Assembly: GCA_035708205.1 (NCBI GenBank)
Contig: DASSSY010000002.1
Coordinates: 248,001-312,000 of the forward strand
Reading direction: 5' to 3'
DNA length: 64,000 nt
DNA from: DASSSY01 sp035708205
GTDB taxonomy: Bacteria > Bacteroidota > Bacteroidia > Chitinophagales > Chitinophagaceae
This document shows, in pieces, positions 7,939 to 17,533 of the stretch. Positions within the stretch are counted from its first letter, which is position 1; every line of letters begins with the position of its first letter. The translations under genes were made by a program, and so were the position numbers. The notes under the pieces were generated by a model, which ran no database searches, was not told the origin of the DNA, and worked only from the letters and a program-made list of their open reading frames with translations.

Positions 7939-9069
7939 ATGGACGGACTTTTTGATTTTTTAGACGAAATAAGACAGGAAGAGATCAATGGTTTGCCGGG
8001 AGGCTATGATGACTTGCAAATTGGTAAGCGCATTCACCTTCTGCACGCGGATGACGGCGATTGGGAAAATGCAGGTATGATCCTTTTAGGTTGCGGCCGT
8101 TTTGACGACCCGGACGAGGAATGGCAGTCAAGTGCAAATGCTGTTCGCAGGGCATTGTATAAAATGTATGACTGGCATCCTTCCGTAAAAGTAGCTGACC
8201 TGGGTAACATCCGCAGGGGCGCTCACCCTTCGGATACCAGGGCGGCGCTCAGGGCCGTTTTGAAGGAAACAGCGGCGGCCGGAAAGGTTGTCGTTCTTTT
8301 GGGAGGAACGCACGATCAGATGATGCAACAATATGAGGTGTTTGAACAGTCGGGTAAAGTCATTGAGGCCGCCGTTTTGGATCGTTTGATCAATCTTGAA
8401 GATTCTGAAGGCATCCATGAGGGGAATTTTCTTATGCCTATGCTGACCCGTCAGCCTAATTTTCTCCGGCATTTCAGCGTGCTGGGGTTTCAGAGCTATG
8501 ATGTCCATCCCAATGTTTTGGAAACCCTGGATAAGCTGCGTTTTGACTGTGTTCGCCTGGGCGTATTGCGCGAGAACCTGGATGAATGGGAGCCCACATT
8601 GCGCCATTGCGAATTGTTGGCGGTCGATATGCAGGTATTACGCTATGCCGAAGCACAGTTTCTGCATCATGCTTCGCCCAATGGCTTGCTTGGCGACGAG
8701 CTTTGCCAGTTGCTGCGTTATGCCGGCATGAGCAGCAGGCTGTCATCTTTAGGCATTTACGGTTATCAGACCCGGACCGATCAGTATGGCCAAGGGGCCC
8801 AGCTAATGGCGCAAATGCTTTGGTATTTTGTTGACGGTCTGCGGTTAAGGGACCAGGAGGCTGATTTGCGCGATACCGACAATTTCTTCTCCTATCACGT
8901 GGCTATTTCAGGTGTGGAAACCTTATTTATTAAGAGCAAACGGACCGGCCGCTGGTGGATGCAGATGCCTGACCTGTCCTTTGTGCCCTGTTCCTACCGC
9001 GATTATTTGGCAGCCGGGAATAATGATATTCCCGAGCGCTGGCTGAGGGCGCAGGAAAGGATTGCATAA
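7939..9069 (+). CDS. Arginase/formiminoglutamase-fold protein with degenerate metal site
   Basis: 376 residues, resembling the Bacteroidota arginase/HutG-like family ('ADLGNIRRG', 'VVVLLGGTHD', 'SPNGLLGDELCQLLRYAG', 'LMAQMLWYFVDGL', 'GRWWMQMP', 'VPCSYRDYLAA'). Ureohydrolases hold two Mn ions with GG-x-H, D-x-H-x-D and D-x-D motifs. Here the GGTHD (122-126) histidine remains, but D-x-H-x-D reads D-R-L-I-N (148-152) and D-x-D reads D-M-Q (230-232). Catalysis by the classical mechanism is therefore doubtful. Relatives of this type are often annotated formimidoylglutamase; no histidine-utilisation genes are nearby to support that. A structural or regulatory role is possible. Confidence 0.75.
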   Translation: MDGLFDFLDEIRQEEINGLPGGYDDLQIGKRIHLLHADDGDWENAGMILLGCGRFDDPDEEWQSSANAVRRALYKMYDWHPSVKVADLGNIRRGAHPSDTRAALRAVLKETAAAGKVVVLLGGTHDQMMQQYEVFEQSGKVIEAAVLDRLINLEDSEGIHEGNFLMPMLTRQPNFLRHFSVLGFQSYDVHPNVLETLDKLRFDCVRLGVLRENLDEWEPTLRHCELLAVDMQVLRYAEAQFLHHASPNGLLGDELCQLLRYAGMSSRLSSLGIYGYQTRTDQYGQGAQLMAQMLWYFVDGLRLRDQEADLRDTDNFFSYHVAISGVETLFIKSKRTGRWWMQMPDLSFVPCSYRDYLAAGNNDIPERWLRAQERIA

Positions 9070-9115
9070 AATCATTTAGGTATTTATTTGGCATAATTGT
9101 TACCTCTTTCCCCTG

Positions 9116-9147
9116 TGGTTTTGTGGTTGGTGAGGCACACAAAACCA
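9116..9147 (+). repeat. Inverted repeat after the arginase-fold gene
   Basis: A perfect 10-bp stem TGGTTTTGTG / CACAAAACCA (9116-9125 with 9138-9147) around a 12-base loop. It lacks a T-run, so it may be a weak terminator or mRNA-end stabiliser. The rest of 9070-9325 holds nothing I can identify. Confidence 0.4.
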
Positions 9148-9325
9148 TGTCAGTTATAAGTCTAAATGGTAACAAAAGCTAAGTTGAATTTGATTAAAAG
9201 CAAGCCATCAGGGTTGGATGTATTTTCCCATTTTTGGTGGTCCTTTATCTATATTTCCAGGTGAGGGGGACTATTTGCCCGTTGTCTTTTGTACCAGAAA
9301 ATGGATACTAAAATAAAGGAATGAA

Positions 9326-9601
9326 TTAATTTCTTTGTGCCATCTGCTCGGCTAATAATTGTGCAAATGCTTTTTGGTCGGACATAAGTTGCCCAATGTT
9401 GGTGGGCAGGATATAACTGAGCAATACATTGCCATCTTCGCCGGTGAAAACGATCTCCTGTTCTTCGTCTTTGATAAGCTGCGCCAGCATGTCCCACATG
9501 GACAGGTCGTGTCCTTTTATTTTTTCAAAAAAGGCTTTGGCTTTGATCTCGATCTTTTGCATGTTATCAATAAGTTTTGTAGCCGGCCTGATCCGGTACA
9601 T
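9326..9601 (-). CDS. Small conserved-looking protein of unknown function, coupled to ClC
   Basis: 91 residues (78 if it starts at the internal ATG at 9562, MQKIEIKAKAFFEKIKG). Soluble, with no signal peptide; helical N-part, then 'EEQEIVFTGEDGNVLLSYILP' and an amphipathic C-terminal helix 'QKAFAQLLAEQMAQRN'. Its ATG overlaps the ClC stop codon as TGATG (9603-9599), a translational-coupling arrangement, so it is probably made together with the chloride channel. No family recognised. Confidence 0.6.
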   Translation of the reverse strand: MYRIRPATKLIDNMQKIEIKAKAFFEKIKGHDLSMWDMLAQLIKDEEQEIVFTGEDGNVLLSYILPTNIGQLMSDQKAFAQLLAEQMAQRN

Positions 9602-10902
9602 CAGTCTTCTATAAGCTCTTTTTCTTTGCCTAGCTGAGCGGCAATCAATGGGGATTTCGGCGCCAGGAAAAACCCGGTAAGGCTGGCAAATAAGATGGGA
9701 ATAAAGAAGCCGAAGCCGGTCAGGGTGGCCACCAGGATAATGGTGCTGATGGGCGTTCGGGTCACGCAGGAGTTAACCGCAGCCATACAGCAGACGATTG
9801 CCAGGCCGAGATGCTGCCCAGGATAGACTTTAAAAATGATCATGCCTAAGGTCGCGCCGATAAAGAACAGGGGGATAATAAAGCCGCCGCGCCATCCCGA
9901 GGTTACGGTCAGCGCCATGCTGAAGATCTTGACTAAAATAATAGCTACCAGTACACCGATGGTCCATGAGCTGTAACCATGCAGTAGATCAATGAGCTCA
10001 TAATGTGAAAAGTACCGGGTGATGGGAAGCTTCCAGGCCAGGACGCCCAGGATGAGACCGCTTAAAAGGGTCTGGATATAAAAAGGCAATTTGGCTTTTT
10101 TGAATGTTTTTTTCAAAGTCCTGAATACCCAGATGATGCCCCAGCCCAGCATGGCGCCTGCAGCGCCATAAAGCATGGCCCAAAAGAAATCAAATACCTG
10201 CGACTGGTACTCCGGGAAAGGAAGCTTCCAAGCAGGTGCCAGGCCCATCTCCGTGATCAACTGAAAGATGATGAAGCTGGTGCCGCTGGACACGAATGCC
10301 GGAATCAAGGCCTGGTAGTATTCAATGACATGCTTGTGGTGCATGATTTCTAACGCAAATAAGCTACCGCCCAATGGGGCGCCGAACATGGCCGTAAATC
10401 CCGTGGCCATACCGGCGATACTCATAGAGCGATAATCCTCGCCTTTCAGTTTGAGCTTTTTGGCCATCCATGAGCCCAGGGAGCCGATGACCTGCACCAT
10501 AGGCGCTTCCGGGCCAGCGCTACTCCCGGCACCGATACCGATGATAGAGGTCACGATCATGGTCGGATTGTTATGCGTATCCAATTTGCCGCCTTTAAAA
10601 CGAATATTGTTCAGGACAATTTCTAATTCGCCCGGGTCGCCGGTAAAGTGAATGATTAAACCGATGACCAGGCCAGCCAGGCCCATGATGCCAATAACTT
10701 CCCAACCGGCGTGGAAAGATCTGGTAAAATGCATCAGGAAATCAATGACGATCCAATACAGTCCGGCCACTATACCGCCGACAATACCTAAGCTGACCCA
10801 AATGAAAAAAGATTTGGTGAAAACAAAAGGGTTGAGGGTCAGCGGAGCATTAATTTGATCACGGAGATGAATCCATTTACGTCGGCGTGAAAAGTCGGAC
10901 AT
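9601..10902 (-). CDS. ClC family chloride channel/antiporter
   Basis: 433 residues with roughly ten to twelve membrane segments. The first selectivity motif is GSSAGPEAP (126-134), whose Glu132 corresponds to the external gating glutamate. 'SGWRGGFIIPLFFIGATLG' corresponds to the GxFxP filter motif, and 'TRTPISTIIL' follows. It moves Cl- (or exchanges Cl-/H+ or F-) across the inner membrane. No cytosolic CBS domains. A -7 promoter box lies at 10959-10966. The following small gene overlaps its stop. Confidence 0.9.
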   Translation of the reverse strand: MSDFSRRRKWIHLRDQINAPLTLNPFVFTKSFFIWVSLGIVGGIVAGLYWIVIDFLMHFTRSFHAGWEVIGIMGLAGLVIGLIIHFTGDPGELEIVLNNIRFKGGKLDTHNNPTMIVTSIIGIGAGSSAGPEAPMVQVIGSLGSWMAKKLKLKGEDYRSMSIAGMATGFTAMFGAPLGGSLFALEIMHHKHVIEYYQALIPAFVSSGTSFIIFQLITEMGLAPAWKLPFPEYQSQVFDFFWAMLYGAAGAMLGWGIIWVFRTLKKTFKKAKLPFYIQTLLSGLILGVLAWKLPITRYFSHYELIDLLHGYSSWTIGVLVAIILVKIFSMALTVTSGWRGGFIIPLFFIGATLGMIIFKVYPGQHLGLAIVCCMAAVNSCVTRTPISTIILVATLTGFGFFIPILFASLTGFFLAPKSPLIAAQLGKEKELIED

Positions 10903-10958
10903 TATAATATTGAAATGAATGGGCAGCGTAATAATAGGGATACCCCTGAAAAACGCCG

Positions 10959-10966
10959 CAAAGGTA
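10959..10966 (-). promoter_or_regulatory. -7 promoter box TACCTTTG for the ClC operon
   Basis: Exact TAnnTTTG match on the minus strand, 56 bases upstream of the ClC start. Confidence 0.5.
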
Positions 10967-11060
10967 CAAACCTGTAAGCGGAAAATGAAGGAATGTGTCG
11001 TAAATTAATGGTTAATCGCCTGTAAATTGAAGCTTTGATAGGATTTTAGCGATATTTTGA

Positions 11061-12527
11061 CTATTTCCCCGGTGCTTCGCTGGTCATCTGAAATTTTTTC
11101 TCCTGGCTGAGGTGTTTCATGATGACCAAAGCAGCGATTCCCAAATAAAACAAGGCGCCAACCTTATGGGTTTCGATCAATTCTGAAAAAAAGTTATTGA
11201 CAAAGCCGGCGGCCAGAAGCATGGCGGTACCTAATACCGCCTGCCGGTAAAAATTATCATCAGTGTTATGATAGGTTTTCTGGGCCTGGGCGAATGTTAA
11301 AAAAATGAGAATACCATAAAGGATCATAGCCGGATACCCTTGCTCTACGAGCATGTATAAAAAATAGTTATGAGTGGTGGAGCGCTCCGGGTTCCGGCTT
11401 ACCCATGTCGCGAACATGGATACGGTATAAGGTTTGTAATAATCATAAAAATTATTAGGCCCCACGCCGGTTACCGGGTTATCGTTGCTCATCCTGACGG
11501 CCGCGATCCAGCGGTAAAAACGTTCCATGGAAGACATGTCCCTGCCGGTAAACATACCCGTTACGGCATCCATAAAGGTGGGCTGTGTCGCCGTGTATTT
11601 TTTATTAGGTTGAAGCTTTATATAATAATTGTTTTGTGCCAGGAACAATACCCCTGCTAATATTAAGGCATAGGCAATGGGCATGACCCAGTTTACCAGT
11701 CGCTTGTGAATCATAAAACCTATGAAGAATGCGAAAAATACGGCCAGTATGGCGGCGCGGGCGGCGGCGGCATAGATAGCGGGGATATAGAATATTAAGG
11801 TCAGGCCAAGCAGCCATCTCAGGACAGGCTTGCCTTTGCATAGGCGCCAGGCTATGAAAATTAATGGAAAGAGCATGGATAACACTGTAGAATAGTCCAC
11901 ATGGTTAAAGTAAAAAGGGTGCACCACGATATTGGATTGCCAATAGTTGAAATGCTCCTTATAGTGCCAGCAAAAGGCAAAGATGGCATGAAGGGTGACG
12001 GGAATGACAAGAACGAGAAAAGCTTTCCTGAAGTCCCTGGCCTTCCTGAAAATGAGCACGGGGAAAAGGAAATAGGCATTGATAAACCAGAAACGGGCGG
12101 CAGCGAATTTTAACGAAGGGAATAGCTCTTTTGAAAAAACCACGGCCACGATCATCCATACTAATTGCAAAGTGATCACTAAAGTGATGGGCTCACGGAA
12201 GAACCACCCGGGAAACAGTTTTCTGTTATATACCGCCAAAGTGATCGTAATAAGGAGTAAAAGCCAGGCCAGCGGCTCGTCCGGAACGGTTGTGGATAAG
12301 CTACCGTTAAGGAAATAGATGGTAAAGGAAAGTGGTATGGTCAGCAGGAAAAACCAATAAAACGATTTCAGGTTTAGAATGGAGATGCCTAAAACGGCGG
12401 CCACAAAAGGCACGGCGAGAACCAGGTATTGGTTGGTGAGCGTATAGACGATGATACTGAGGAAGAACAATGCGCTTCCGCCATATAATACACCTTTTGC
12501 TCCGGATATGTCCTTTGATAGAACCAT
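11061..12527 (-). CDS. O-antigen ligase/polymerase (Wzy/WaaL-like) membrane protein
   Basis: 488 residues, about twelve hydrophobic segments, with a long periplasmic loop between about residues 305 and 390 containing 'ERFYRWIAAVRMSNDNPVTGVGPNNF' and 'ERSTTHNYFLYMLVEQG'. The R-x-x-x-W...P-x-x-G-x-G-x-x-x-F and H-N-x-x-L elements are the hallmark of the Wzy_C/O-antigen ligase family. It polymerises or ligates surface polysaccharide on the outer face of the inner membrane. It starts 3 bases after the stop of the Wzz-like gene, so the two form an operon. No glycosyltransferase cluster is adjacent. Confidence 0.85.
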   Translation of the reverse strand: MVLSKDISGAKGVLYGGSALFFLSIIVYTLTNQYLVLAVPFVAAVLGISILNLKSFYWFFLLTIPLSFTIYFLNGSLSTTVPDEPLAWLLLLITITLAVYNRKLFPGWFFREPITLVITLQLVWMIVAVVFSKELFPSLKFAAARFWFINAYFLFPVLIFRKARDFRKAFLVLVIPVTLHAIFAFCWHYKEHFNYWQSNIVVHPFYFNHVDYSTVLSMLFPLIFIAWRLCKGKPVLRWLLGLTLIFYIPAIYAAAARAAILAVFFAFFIGFMIHKRLVNWVMPIAYALILAGVLFLAQNNYYIKLQPNKKYTATQPTFMDAVTGMFTGRDMSSMERFYRWIAAVRMSNDNPVTGVGPNNFYDYYKPYTVSMFATWVSRNPERSTTHNYFLYMLVEQGYPAMILYGILIFLTFAQAQKTYHNTDDNFYRQAVLGTAMLLAAGFVNNFFSELIETHKVGALFYLGIAALVIMKHLSQEKKFQMTSEAPGK

Positions 12528-12530
12528 TAA

Positions 12531-13499
12531 TCAGGATTCTTCGCGGTTAAGATGTTTGACGGACGCTTGTAAGAGCATTAAAATAACGGAAAAAAATAAG
12601 CCTGCGACAAAACATACGGCCATGATCAGTGGAATGTTCGGAAAAGACGGATCATCGGAAGGCCAGCCTTGCTGAACGGCATAAACCATGTCCATGCCGC
12701 CTCCTGGGGTCTTTAAATTATATTCGTTGATCAGGGAAACATATTCGCCCCTGTCTTTTACTAACTGATCTTTTGTAGCCGTTACTGCTTCCAGGATTTC
12801 CATGCCTTTAGCTTTGTCTTCATTGCCGGCGGTGGGCGCTGCTGTTGTGACGTTGGCTACCGTTTGTCCCCTGTAGGGCAGCAAAACGTTGTAAAGGGAA
12901 TATTGTTGGCGCAATGCGGCTATAGAATCATTGATCTGCCGGATCTGCCGGTCCACATGGTCAATGTTCTTGTTCAGCGAAGCGATAAGCTGGTTCTTGG
13001 TTTGCAGAAAATAATTGCGGAACAGGTTGCCGGTTTCCCAGCGGGCCGTATTGACCAATGTTGCGGCCATTTTGGGATCCGGATCTGAAATGGCGAATTC
13101 TATACTGCGGGTGTCATTCCGCGTGATCTTAAAATGCTTTTTCAGGATGTTAAACGCTTTTGATTTGGAAGCCACGCCATAATGCTGGTCTAACTTGAAG
13201 CTGTCTACCAGGAATTGCAGCAACACTTCGTTTTGACTGATGGTCATGATATTGTCAATATCATTTTCGGTGGCGAAAAAATCATTCGGCTGGTAATAGC
13301 CCTGCCGGAATATTTGGTTCCGGTCCATATTCATCGGGCTTTTGACAATAAATACCGTTCTTGAAGTATATTGTTTTTTGGCGGCAAGGCTGAAGATGAG
13401 CCCGATTATGGCCGCGCAGACGGCAAAGACAAGGATGAACCATTTTCTATGGAGGATAAGGCGGAAGATTTCAACCAAATCTAGCTTTTGGGTGGACAT
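12531..13499 (-). CDS. Wzz-type polysaccharide chain-length regulator
   Basis: 322 residues. N-terminal membrane segment (about 20-40), a large periplasmic helical domain (about 45-285) with heptad-like stretches ('KNQLIASLNKNIDHVDRQIRQINDSIAALRQQY'), and a C-terminal membrane segment (about 288-312). The opening 'DLVEIFRLILHRKWFILVFAVCAAIIGLIFSL' is typical of Wzz proteins. It lacks the cytoplasmic tyrosine-kinase domain and the 'PxxP' of longer GumC/Wzc proteins is not obvious. It sets polymer length with the downstream Wzy-like protein. Confidence 0.85.
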   Translation of the reverse strand: MSTQKLDLVEIFRLILHRKWFILVFAVCAAIIGLIFSLAAKKQYTSRTVFIVKSPMNMDRNQIFRQGYYQPNDFFATENDIDNIMTISQNEVLLQFLVDSFKLDQHYGVASKSKAFNILKKHFKITRNDTRSIEFAISDPDPKMAATLVNTARWETGNLFRNYFLQTKNQLIASLNKNIDHVDRQIRQINDSIAALRQQYSLYNVLLPYRGQTVANVTTAAPTAGNEDKAKGMEILEAVTATKDQLVKDRGEYVSLINEYNLKTPGGGMDMVYAVQQGWPSDDPSFPNIPLIMAVCFVAGLFFSVILMLLQASVKHLNREES

Positions 13500-13549
13500 A
13501 AACGGTTTTATTTGAGCATTAGAAAATTAAGAAATTGTAAGATTGAGGT

Positions 13550-14623
13550 TTATATGCTTTCACCCGCTTTCATCTTTTCGGAGTTTTCGGCAAATTTCAG
13601 GGCCTCGACCATTTCTTCAATATCGCCGTTCATGAATTCATCCAGCGAATAAATGGTTTTATTGATGCGGTGGTCGGTAATACGTCCCTGGGGGTAGTTG
13701 TATGTCCTGATTTTTGCCGAGCGGTCGCCGGTACTGACCAGGCTTTTCCGCCGGCTGGCAATGGCTTCCTCGTGTTTGCGCACTTCCTCTTCGTAAAGTT
13801 TGGTGCGCAGCATCTGCATGGCCTTTTCACGGTTGGCCAGCTGGGTTCGTTCCGTCTGGCAGATGACGACCGTGCCGGTGGGAATGTGGGTCAGCTGAAC
13901 CTTGGTTTCTACTTTGTTCACGTTTTGCCCGCCCGCGCCGCCGCTTCGGGAAGTTTCCATCTTGACGTCACTTTCCCTGAGGTCAAAATCCACTTCTTCG
14001 GCTTCCGGCAGTACGGCAACGGTTGCGGCGGAAGTATGCACTCTCCCGCTGGCTTCGGTTGCCGGTACGCGTTGTACCCGGTGTACCCCGCTTTCAAATT
14101 TCATGGTACCGTAAACATCCGTTCCGGTGACTTCCAGCTGTACTTCCTTATAGCCGCCCACCGTTCCTTCCGTGTCGGACAGGACAACCGCTTTCCAGCC
14201 CTTATGTTCAAAGAATTTCAGGTACATGCGGAGCAGGTCGCCGGCAAAAATACTGGCTTCGTCGCCGCCGGTGCCCGCGCGGATTTCCAGAACCGCGTTT
14301 TTTTCGTCTTCCGGGTCTTTAGGCAAGAGCTGCTGACGGACGGTCTCTTCTAATTTTTCTTTTTCCGCGGACTGGATTTCCAGGTCCTCTTTGGCCAAAG
14401 CGCGTAAATCCTCGTCCTTTTCCGTTTCTAACACCTCTTTGCTGAAAGCGATGGCTTCCAAGCAGTTTTGATATTTTTTGTAGGATTGGACAATGGGTTC
14501 GAGCTTCCTGTATTCTTTTGACAGCTGCATGAACTGCTGGTTATTACCGACAATCTCAGGATTGGTCAGGGCAATACCCAACTCGTCAAATCTCGCTTTT
14601 AAGGCCTCTAATTTTTCAATCAT
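13550..14623 (-). CDS. prfA: Peptide chain release factor 1
   Basis: 357 residues, full length. The stop-codon recognition tripeptide PAT is in 'VQRVPATEASGRVHTS' (187-189), which marks RF1 (UAA/UAG) rather than RF2. The catalytic GGQ is in 'SGGAGGQNVNKVETKVQL' (231-233), and its Gln is the usual methylation site. It hydrolyses peptidyl-tRNA at termination. It lies 50 bases upstream of the wzz-wzy pair on the same strand and may be co-transcribed with it. Confidence 0.96.
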   Translation of the reverse strand: MIEKLEALKARFDELGIALTNPEIVGNNQQFMQLSKEYRKLEPIVQSYKKYQNCLEAIAFSKEVLETEKDEDLRALAKEDLEIQSAEKEKLEETVRQQLLPKDPEDEKNAVLEIRAGTGGDEASIFAGDLLRMYLKFFEHKGWKAVVLSDTEGTVGGYKEVQLEVTGTDVYGTMKFESGVHRVQRVPATEASGRVHTSAATVAVLPEAEEVDFDLRESDVKMETSRSGGAGGQNVNKVETKVQLTHIPTGTVVICQTERTQLANREKAMQMLRTKLYEEEVRKHEEAIASRRKSLVSTGDRSAKIRTYNYPQGRITDHRINKTIYSLDEFMNGDIEEMVEALKFAENSEKMKAGESI

Positions 14624-14914
14624 AATAAAATGCGTGCGAATTTAAGAAGTTTATCCTTAACCGGCATCCGGTATTTTTTAGGGGCCGCTTTAAACATGGA
14701 AAGTAACAATCAATTACCTGTCGTACTAGAAACCTCGAAACAGGACATTGCCCAATAAATAATGGTTATGATTTCTGTCGAATATAAGAGTGGAAGGAGA
14801 TGCCGGATGTGCGGTGCCCATGCGATGAATCGTTTTGGTGATGGGTTAACAAAATGATTTTGATCCTTATTTTTTAGTTAAGAAAATTATAATTTTGATT
14901 TTAAATATACATAA
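14624..14914. other. Divergent intergenic region prfA / SusC-like gene
   Basis: 290 bases between divergent genes. The segment next to the receptor (14840-14910) is very AT-rich and should hold its promoter, but I find no clean TAnnTTTG box. No gene seen. Confidence 0.35.
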
Positions 14915-17533
14915 ATGAAGCCAAAAATCTACTCTTTCTTGCTTTTTTCTGCGCTTTTGGCCGGTGCCTTATCTGCTTTTGGACAACAACAAAGTGCCGG
15001 TATTGTGCCGGATTCCGTAAAGAATGCAAAGGTCGCTCCGGGTGTGCCTGTTCAGTCTGCCAGGGAAAACAACGCCCTGCCGGTGGTCACGGATTTTGCA
15101 GCGATATTGGACGGAACGGTTCCGGGCGTAGAAGTTACCAATGGTAGCGGACAGCCCGGTGCTACGGGGGATATTCGTATCCGCGGGACTCATGATTTCA
15201 GGGGCGGTGGCGGTGCGCCCATGATCGTTTTAGACAGTATGCCTTATTATGGTAATCTGAATGATATTAACCTGCATGATATTGCCTCGGTAAATGTACT
15301 GAAAGACGGTCATGCTGCAGCGCTTTATGGATTTGCGGCCTTGAACGGCGTTATTTGCATCAACGCCAAAAAGTCGGTTCAGGGCAAATTCCATTTGAAC
15401 CTTGATGCCGGCTTAGGCATGACCACCAGGGCCTTTGCCGGTTATGAAACCATTCAAAATGACAAAGATTTCTATGAGGTTAGCTGGAACCAGTTGCGGA
15501 ATTATTACTACGGTAACGGTTATGATTTGCAGGCTTCCGCTCAGATGGCCTCGGACAATTTTATCGGGCTGATCGTCGGGCAGGGCTATAATGCTTATAA
15601 TGTCCCTGATAAGGAATTGATAGATCCGGGAACCGGCAAACTCAATCCAAATGCTCAATTACGTTACCCTGCTGAAGATTGGCGCAAAGCCATGCAGCAA
15701 ACGGCCCTACGCCATGATTATCATCTTTCCGGCAGCCAACGGACGGAAAAAGGTAGTTATTATTTTGGCCTGGGCTATCTGAATGACGGCGGTTTTGTGC
15801 AGCATACCGGTTTTGAACGTTTTTCGGCAAGATTTAAAGGCACCTACAAACCTTTCAAATGGCTGGAAGCCGGGCTACAGGTTGCCTGTGATAAAAGTAC
15901 TCAAAAAATGCCGGTTTATGGTGATGAAACTTTTTATGATGCCAATATAACCCCCTCGGTTTATCCCGTGTTTTACCGGGATGCGAATGGCCATAAAGTA
16001 AAGGATGGAGATGGTCATTATATTTATGATTTAGGTAATGGTATTAATCCTGGGGAGAGTATGGGTTACCGACCGGTATTGCCCAATGACAATTTAACAC
16101 AGGATTTAAAAGCCTCAACACATTACTTTGACAACAAGGGGCTTTGGGCCATGCCTTTCCTTTCGCTGAAATTCCTGAATCATTTTCGTTTTGATGTGCA
16201 GATGAATTATCATTTTTCAGAAGAAGACGAGATTATCAAAAACAGTTCTCCTGTTTTTTCGATGTCCTCAACTGATTTTAATACCAAAATGAAAGATAAG
16301 GACTGGCGTTCGGCGCTAAGCTGGTCGCAGGTTTTCGGACGACACCACCTGAGCGTATCCGCCGGTTATGAACATTTACACCGGACGGTGGATTATTGGC
16401 GGAAAACAGACAATAAAATAACGATGACAGGTATAAACTGGATGTCCACGGTGAGCTATTTCGCGGGGTTGAGTGATAATTTCAGGGGCAAATATTCGGT
16501 GTATGGCATATTTCGCAGGGACAGGACCGATATATTACCGCCGGGCAACCGGGACATAGATAATTGGGTGGCCGGTGCGGCATGGCATATCCAAAAAGAA
16601 ACGTTTCTTCGGGATGTTACTTTCCTTTCCAATTGGACAATATCGGCCAGCTATGGCCAGTCAGGACATAAGAAAGCTGGTTTTTTCATGGCTGTGCCTT
16701 CAGAAAAATGTAGCAACCTGGATATTGCTACAGAACTGGGTTTTATCAACAACCGGATTGATCTGACCGCACATTATTTTATACGAAACGATGAAAATTT
16801 AGGTTACTATGTTTCTAGTCCGCCCAGTACCGGATTGCCACCATTTTTTTATTATGATGGTATCGCATTGCGCACCAAAGGGCTGGAGTTGGGCCTGAGC
16901 GCTACACCAATTAAAAAACAGGATTTTTCATGGGATATCGCCCTGAATCTGAGCCATTACAAAGGTGTCGTTCAAAGTATGGGGAAATTAGGCAGTAAAA
17001 TCTATCAGAACCAAATGATATTGGAGGAAGGACAGGCGGTCAATACCTTTTATTTGCCCCGGAGTGCCGGTGTGGACCCGGTTAACGGCGATGAACTATA
17101 TGCTTATACAGGGCCTAACGGAGCCGCTATGACCACCAACGATTATAATTTAGCTGATGTTTATGGCAGCCAACATTTGGGAACAGCCGCGCCGGATTGG
17201 TTTGGCGGCCTGGGAAATTCGTTTCGGTACCGGCATTGTGAATTATATTTTCAATTGACTTTTGGTCTGGGCGGTAAGATCTATGATGGCGCCTACCAGG
17301 CTTTGATGGCATCATCCGAACTGGGACAAAATTATTCAACGGATATGGTAAATGCCTGGACGCCTGGGAACCGCAATACGGACATCCCACGATTAGATAT
17401 CGGCTCTTCAAGCATTGCCCAGCCCAGCAGCCGTTTTATCAGTAGCGCGCGTTACCTGAATGTGCATCAGCTAAGCCTGTCTTATGACTTTTCAGATGCC
17501 GATTCCGGGTATCTATTTCAGCAAATAACTTAG
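14915..17533 (+). CDS. Orphan SusC/RagA-like TonB-dependent receptor, C-terminus frameshifted
   Basis: 872 residues as read. A signal peptide ends near 'SAFGQQ' (about 24). A plug domain follows ('DFAAILDGTVPGVEVTNGSGQPGATGDIRIRGTHDF', 'APMIVLDSMPYY', 'IASVNVLKDGHAAALYGFAALNGVICINAK'), then a TonB-receptor beta-barrel. The N-terminal carboxypeptidase-regulatory-like domain usual in SusC is absent. No SusD partner gene follows. The frame ends early at 'DSGYLFQQIT'. The missing C-terminus ('ANNLALFSARKGLDPQ', 'FYYPVARTIMLGIHAGL') is encoded in another frame up to 17646, and one lost T in the TTT at 17516-17518 would explain it. Either a recent mutation or a sequencing error. It imports a large nutrient or glycan if functional; the substrate is unknown. 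Confidence 0.85.
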   Translation: MKPKIYSFLLFSALLAGALSAFGQQQSAGIVPDSVKNAKVAPGVPVQSARENNALPVVTDFAAILDGTVPGVEVTNGSGQPGATGDIRIRGTHDFRGGGGAPMIVLDSMPYYGNLNDINLHDIASVNVLKDGHAAALYGFAALNGVICINAKKSVQGKFHLNLDAGLGMTTRAFAGYETIQNDKDFYEVSWNQLRNYYYGNGYDLQASAQMASDNFIGLIVGQGYNAYNVPDKELIDPGTGKLNPNAQLRYPAEDWRKAMQQTALRHDYHLSGSQRTEKGSYYFGLGYLNDGGFVQHTGFERFSARFKGTYKPFKWLEAGLQVACDKSTQKMPVYGDETFYDANITPSVYPVFYRDANGHKVKDGDGHYIYDLGNGINPGESMGYRPVLPNDNLTQDLKASTHYFDNKGLWAMPFLSLKFLNHFRFDVQMNYHFSEEDEIIKNSSPVFSMSSTDFNTKMKDKDWRSALSWSQVFGRHHLSVSAGYEHLHRTVDYWRKTDNKITMTGINWMSTVSYFAGLSDNFRGKYSVYGIFRRDRTDILPPGNRDIDNWVAGAAWHIQKETFLRDVTFLSNWTISASYGQSGHKKAGFFMAVPSEKCSNLDIATELGFINNRIDLTAHYFIRNDENLGYYVSSPPSTGLPPFFYYDGIALRTKGLELGLSATPIKKQDFSWDIALNLSHYKGVVQSMGKLGSKIYQNQMILEEGQAVNTFYLPRSAGVDPVNGDELYAYTGPNGAAMTTNDYNLADVYGSQHLGTAAPDWFGGLGNSFRYRHCELYFQLTFGLGGKIYDGAYQALMASSELGQNYSTDMVNAWTPGNRNTDIPRLDIGSSSIAQPSSRFISSARYLNVHQLSLSYDFSDADSGYLFQQIT

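Noticed and set aside
13670..14353. 227-codon frame antisense to prfA
   Set aside because: It is the opposite strand of a highly conserved release-factor gene; the predicted protein is low-complexity and unlike any family.
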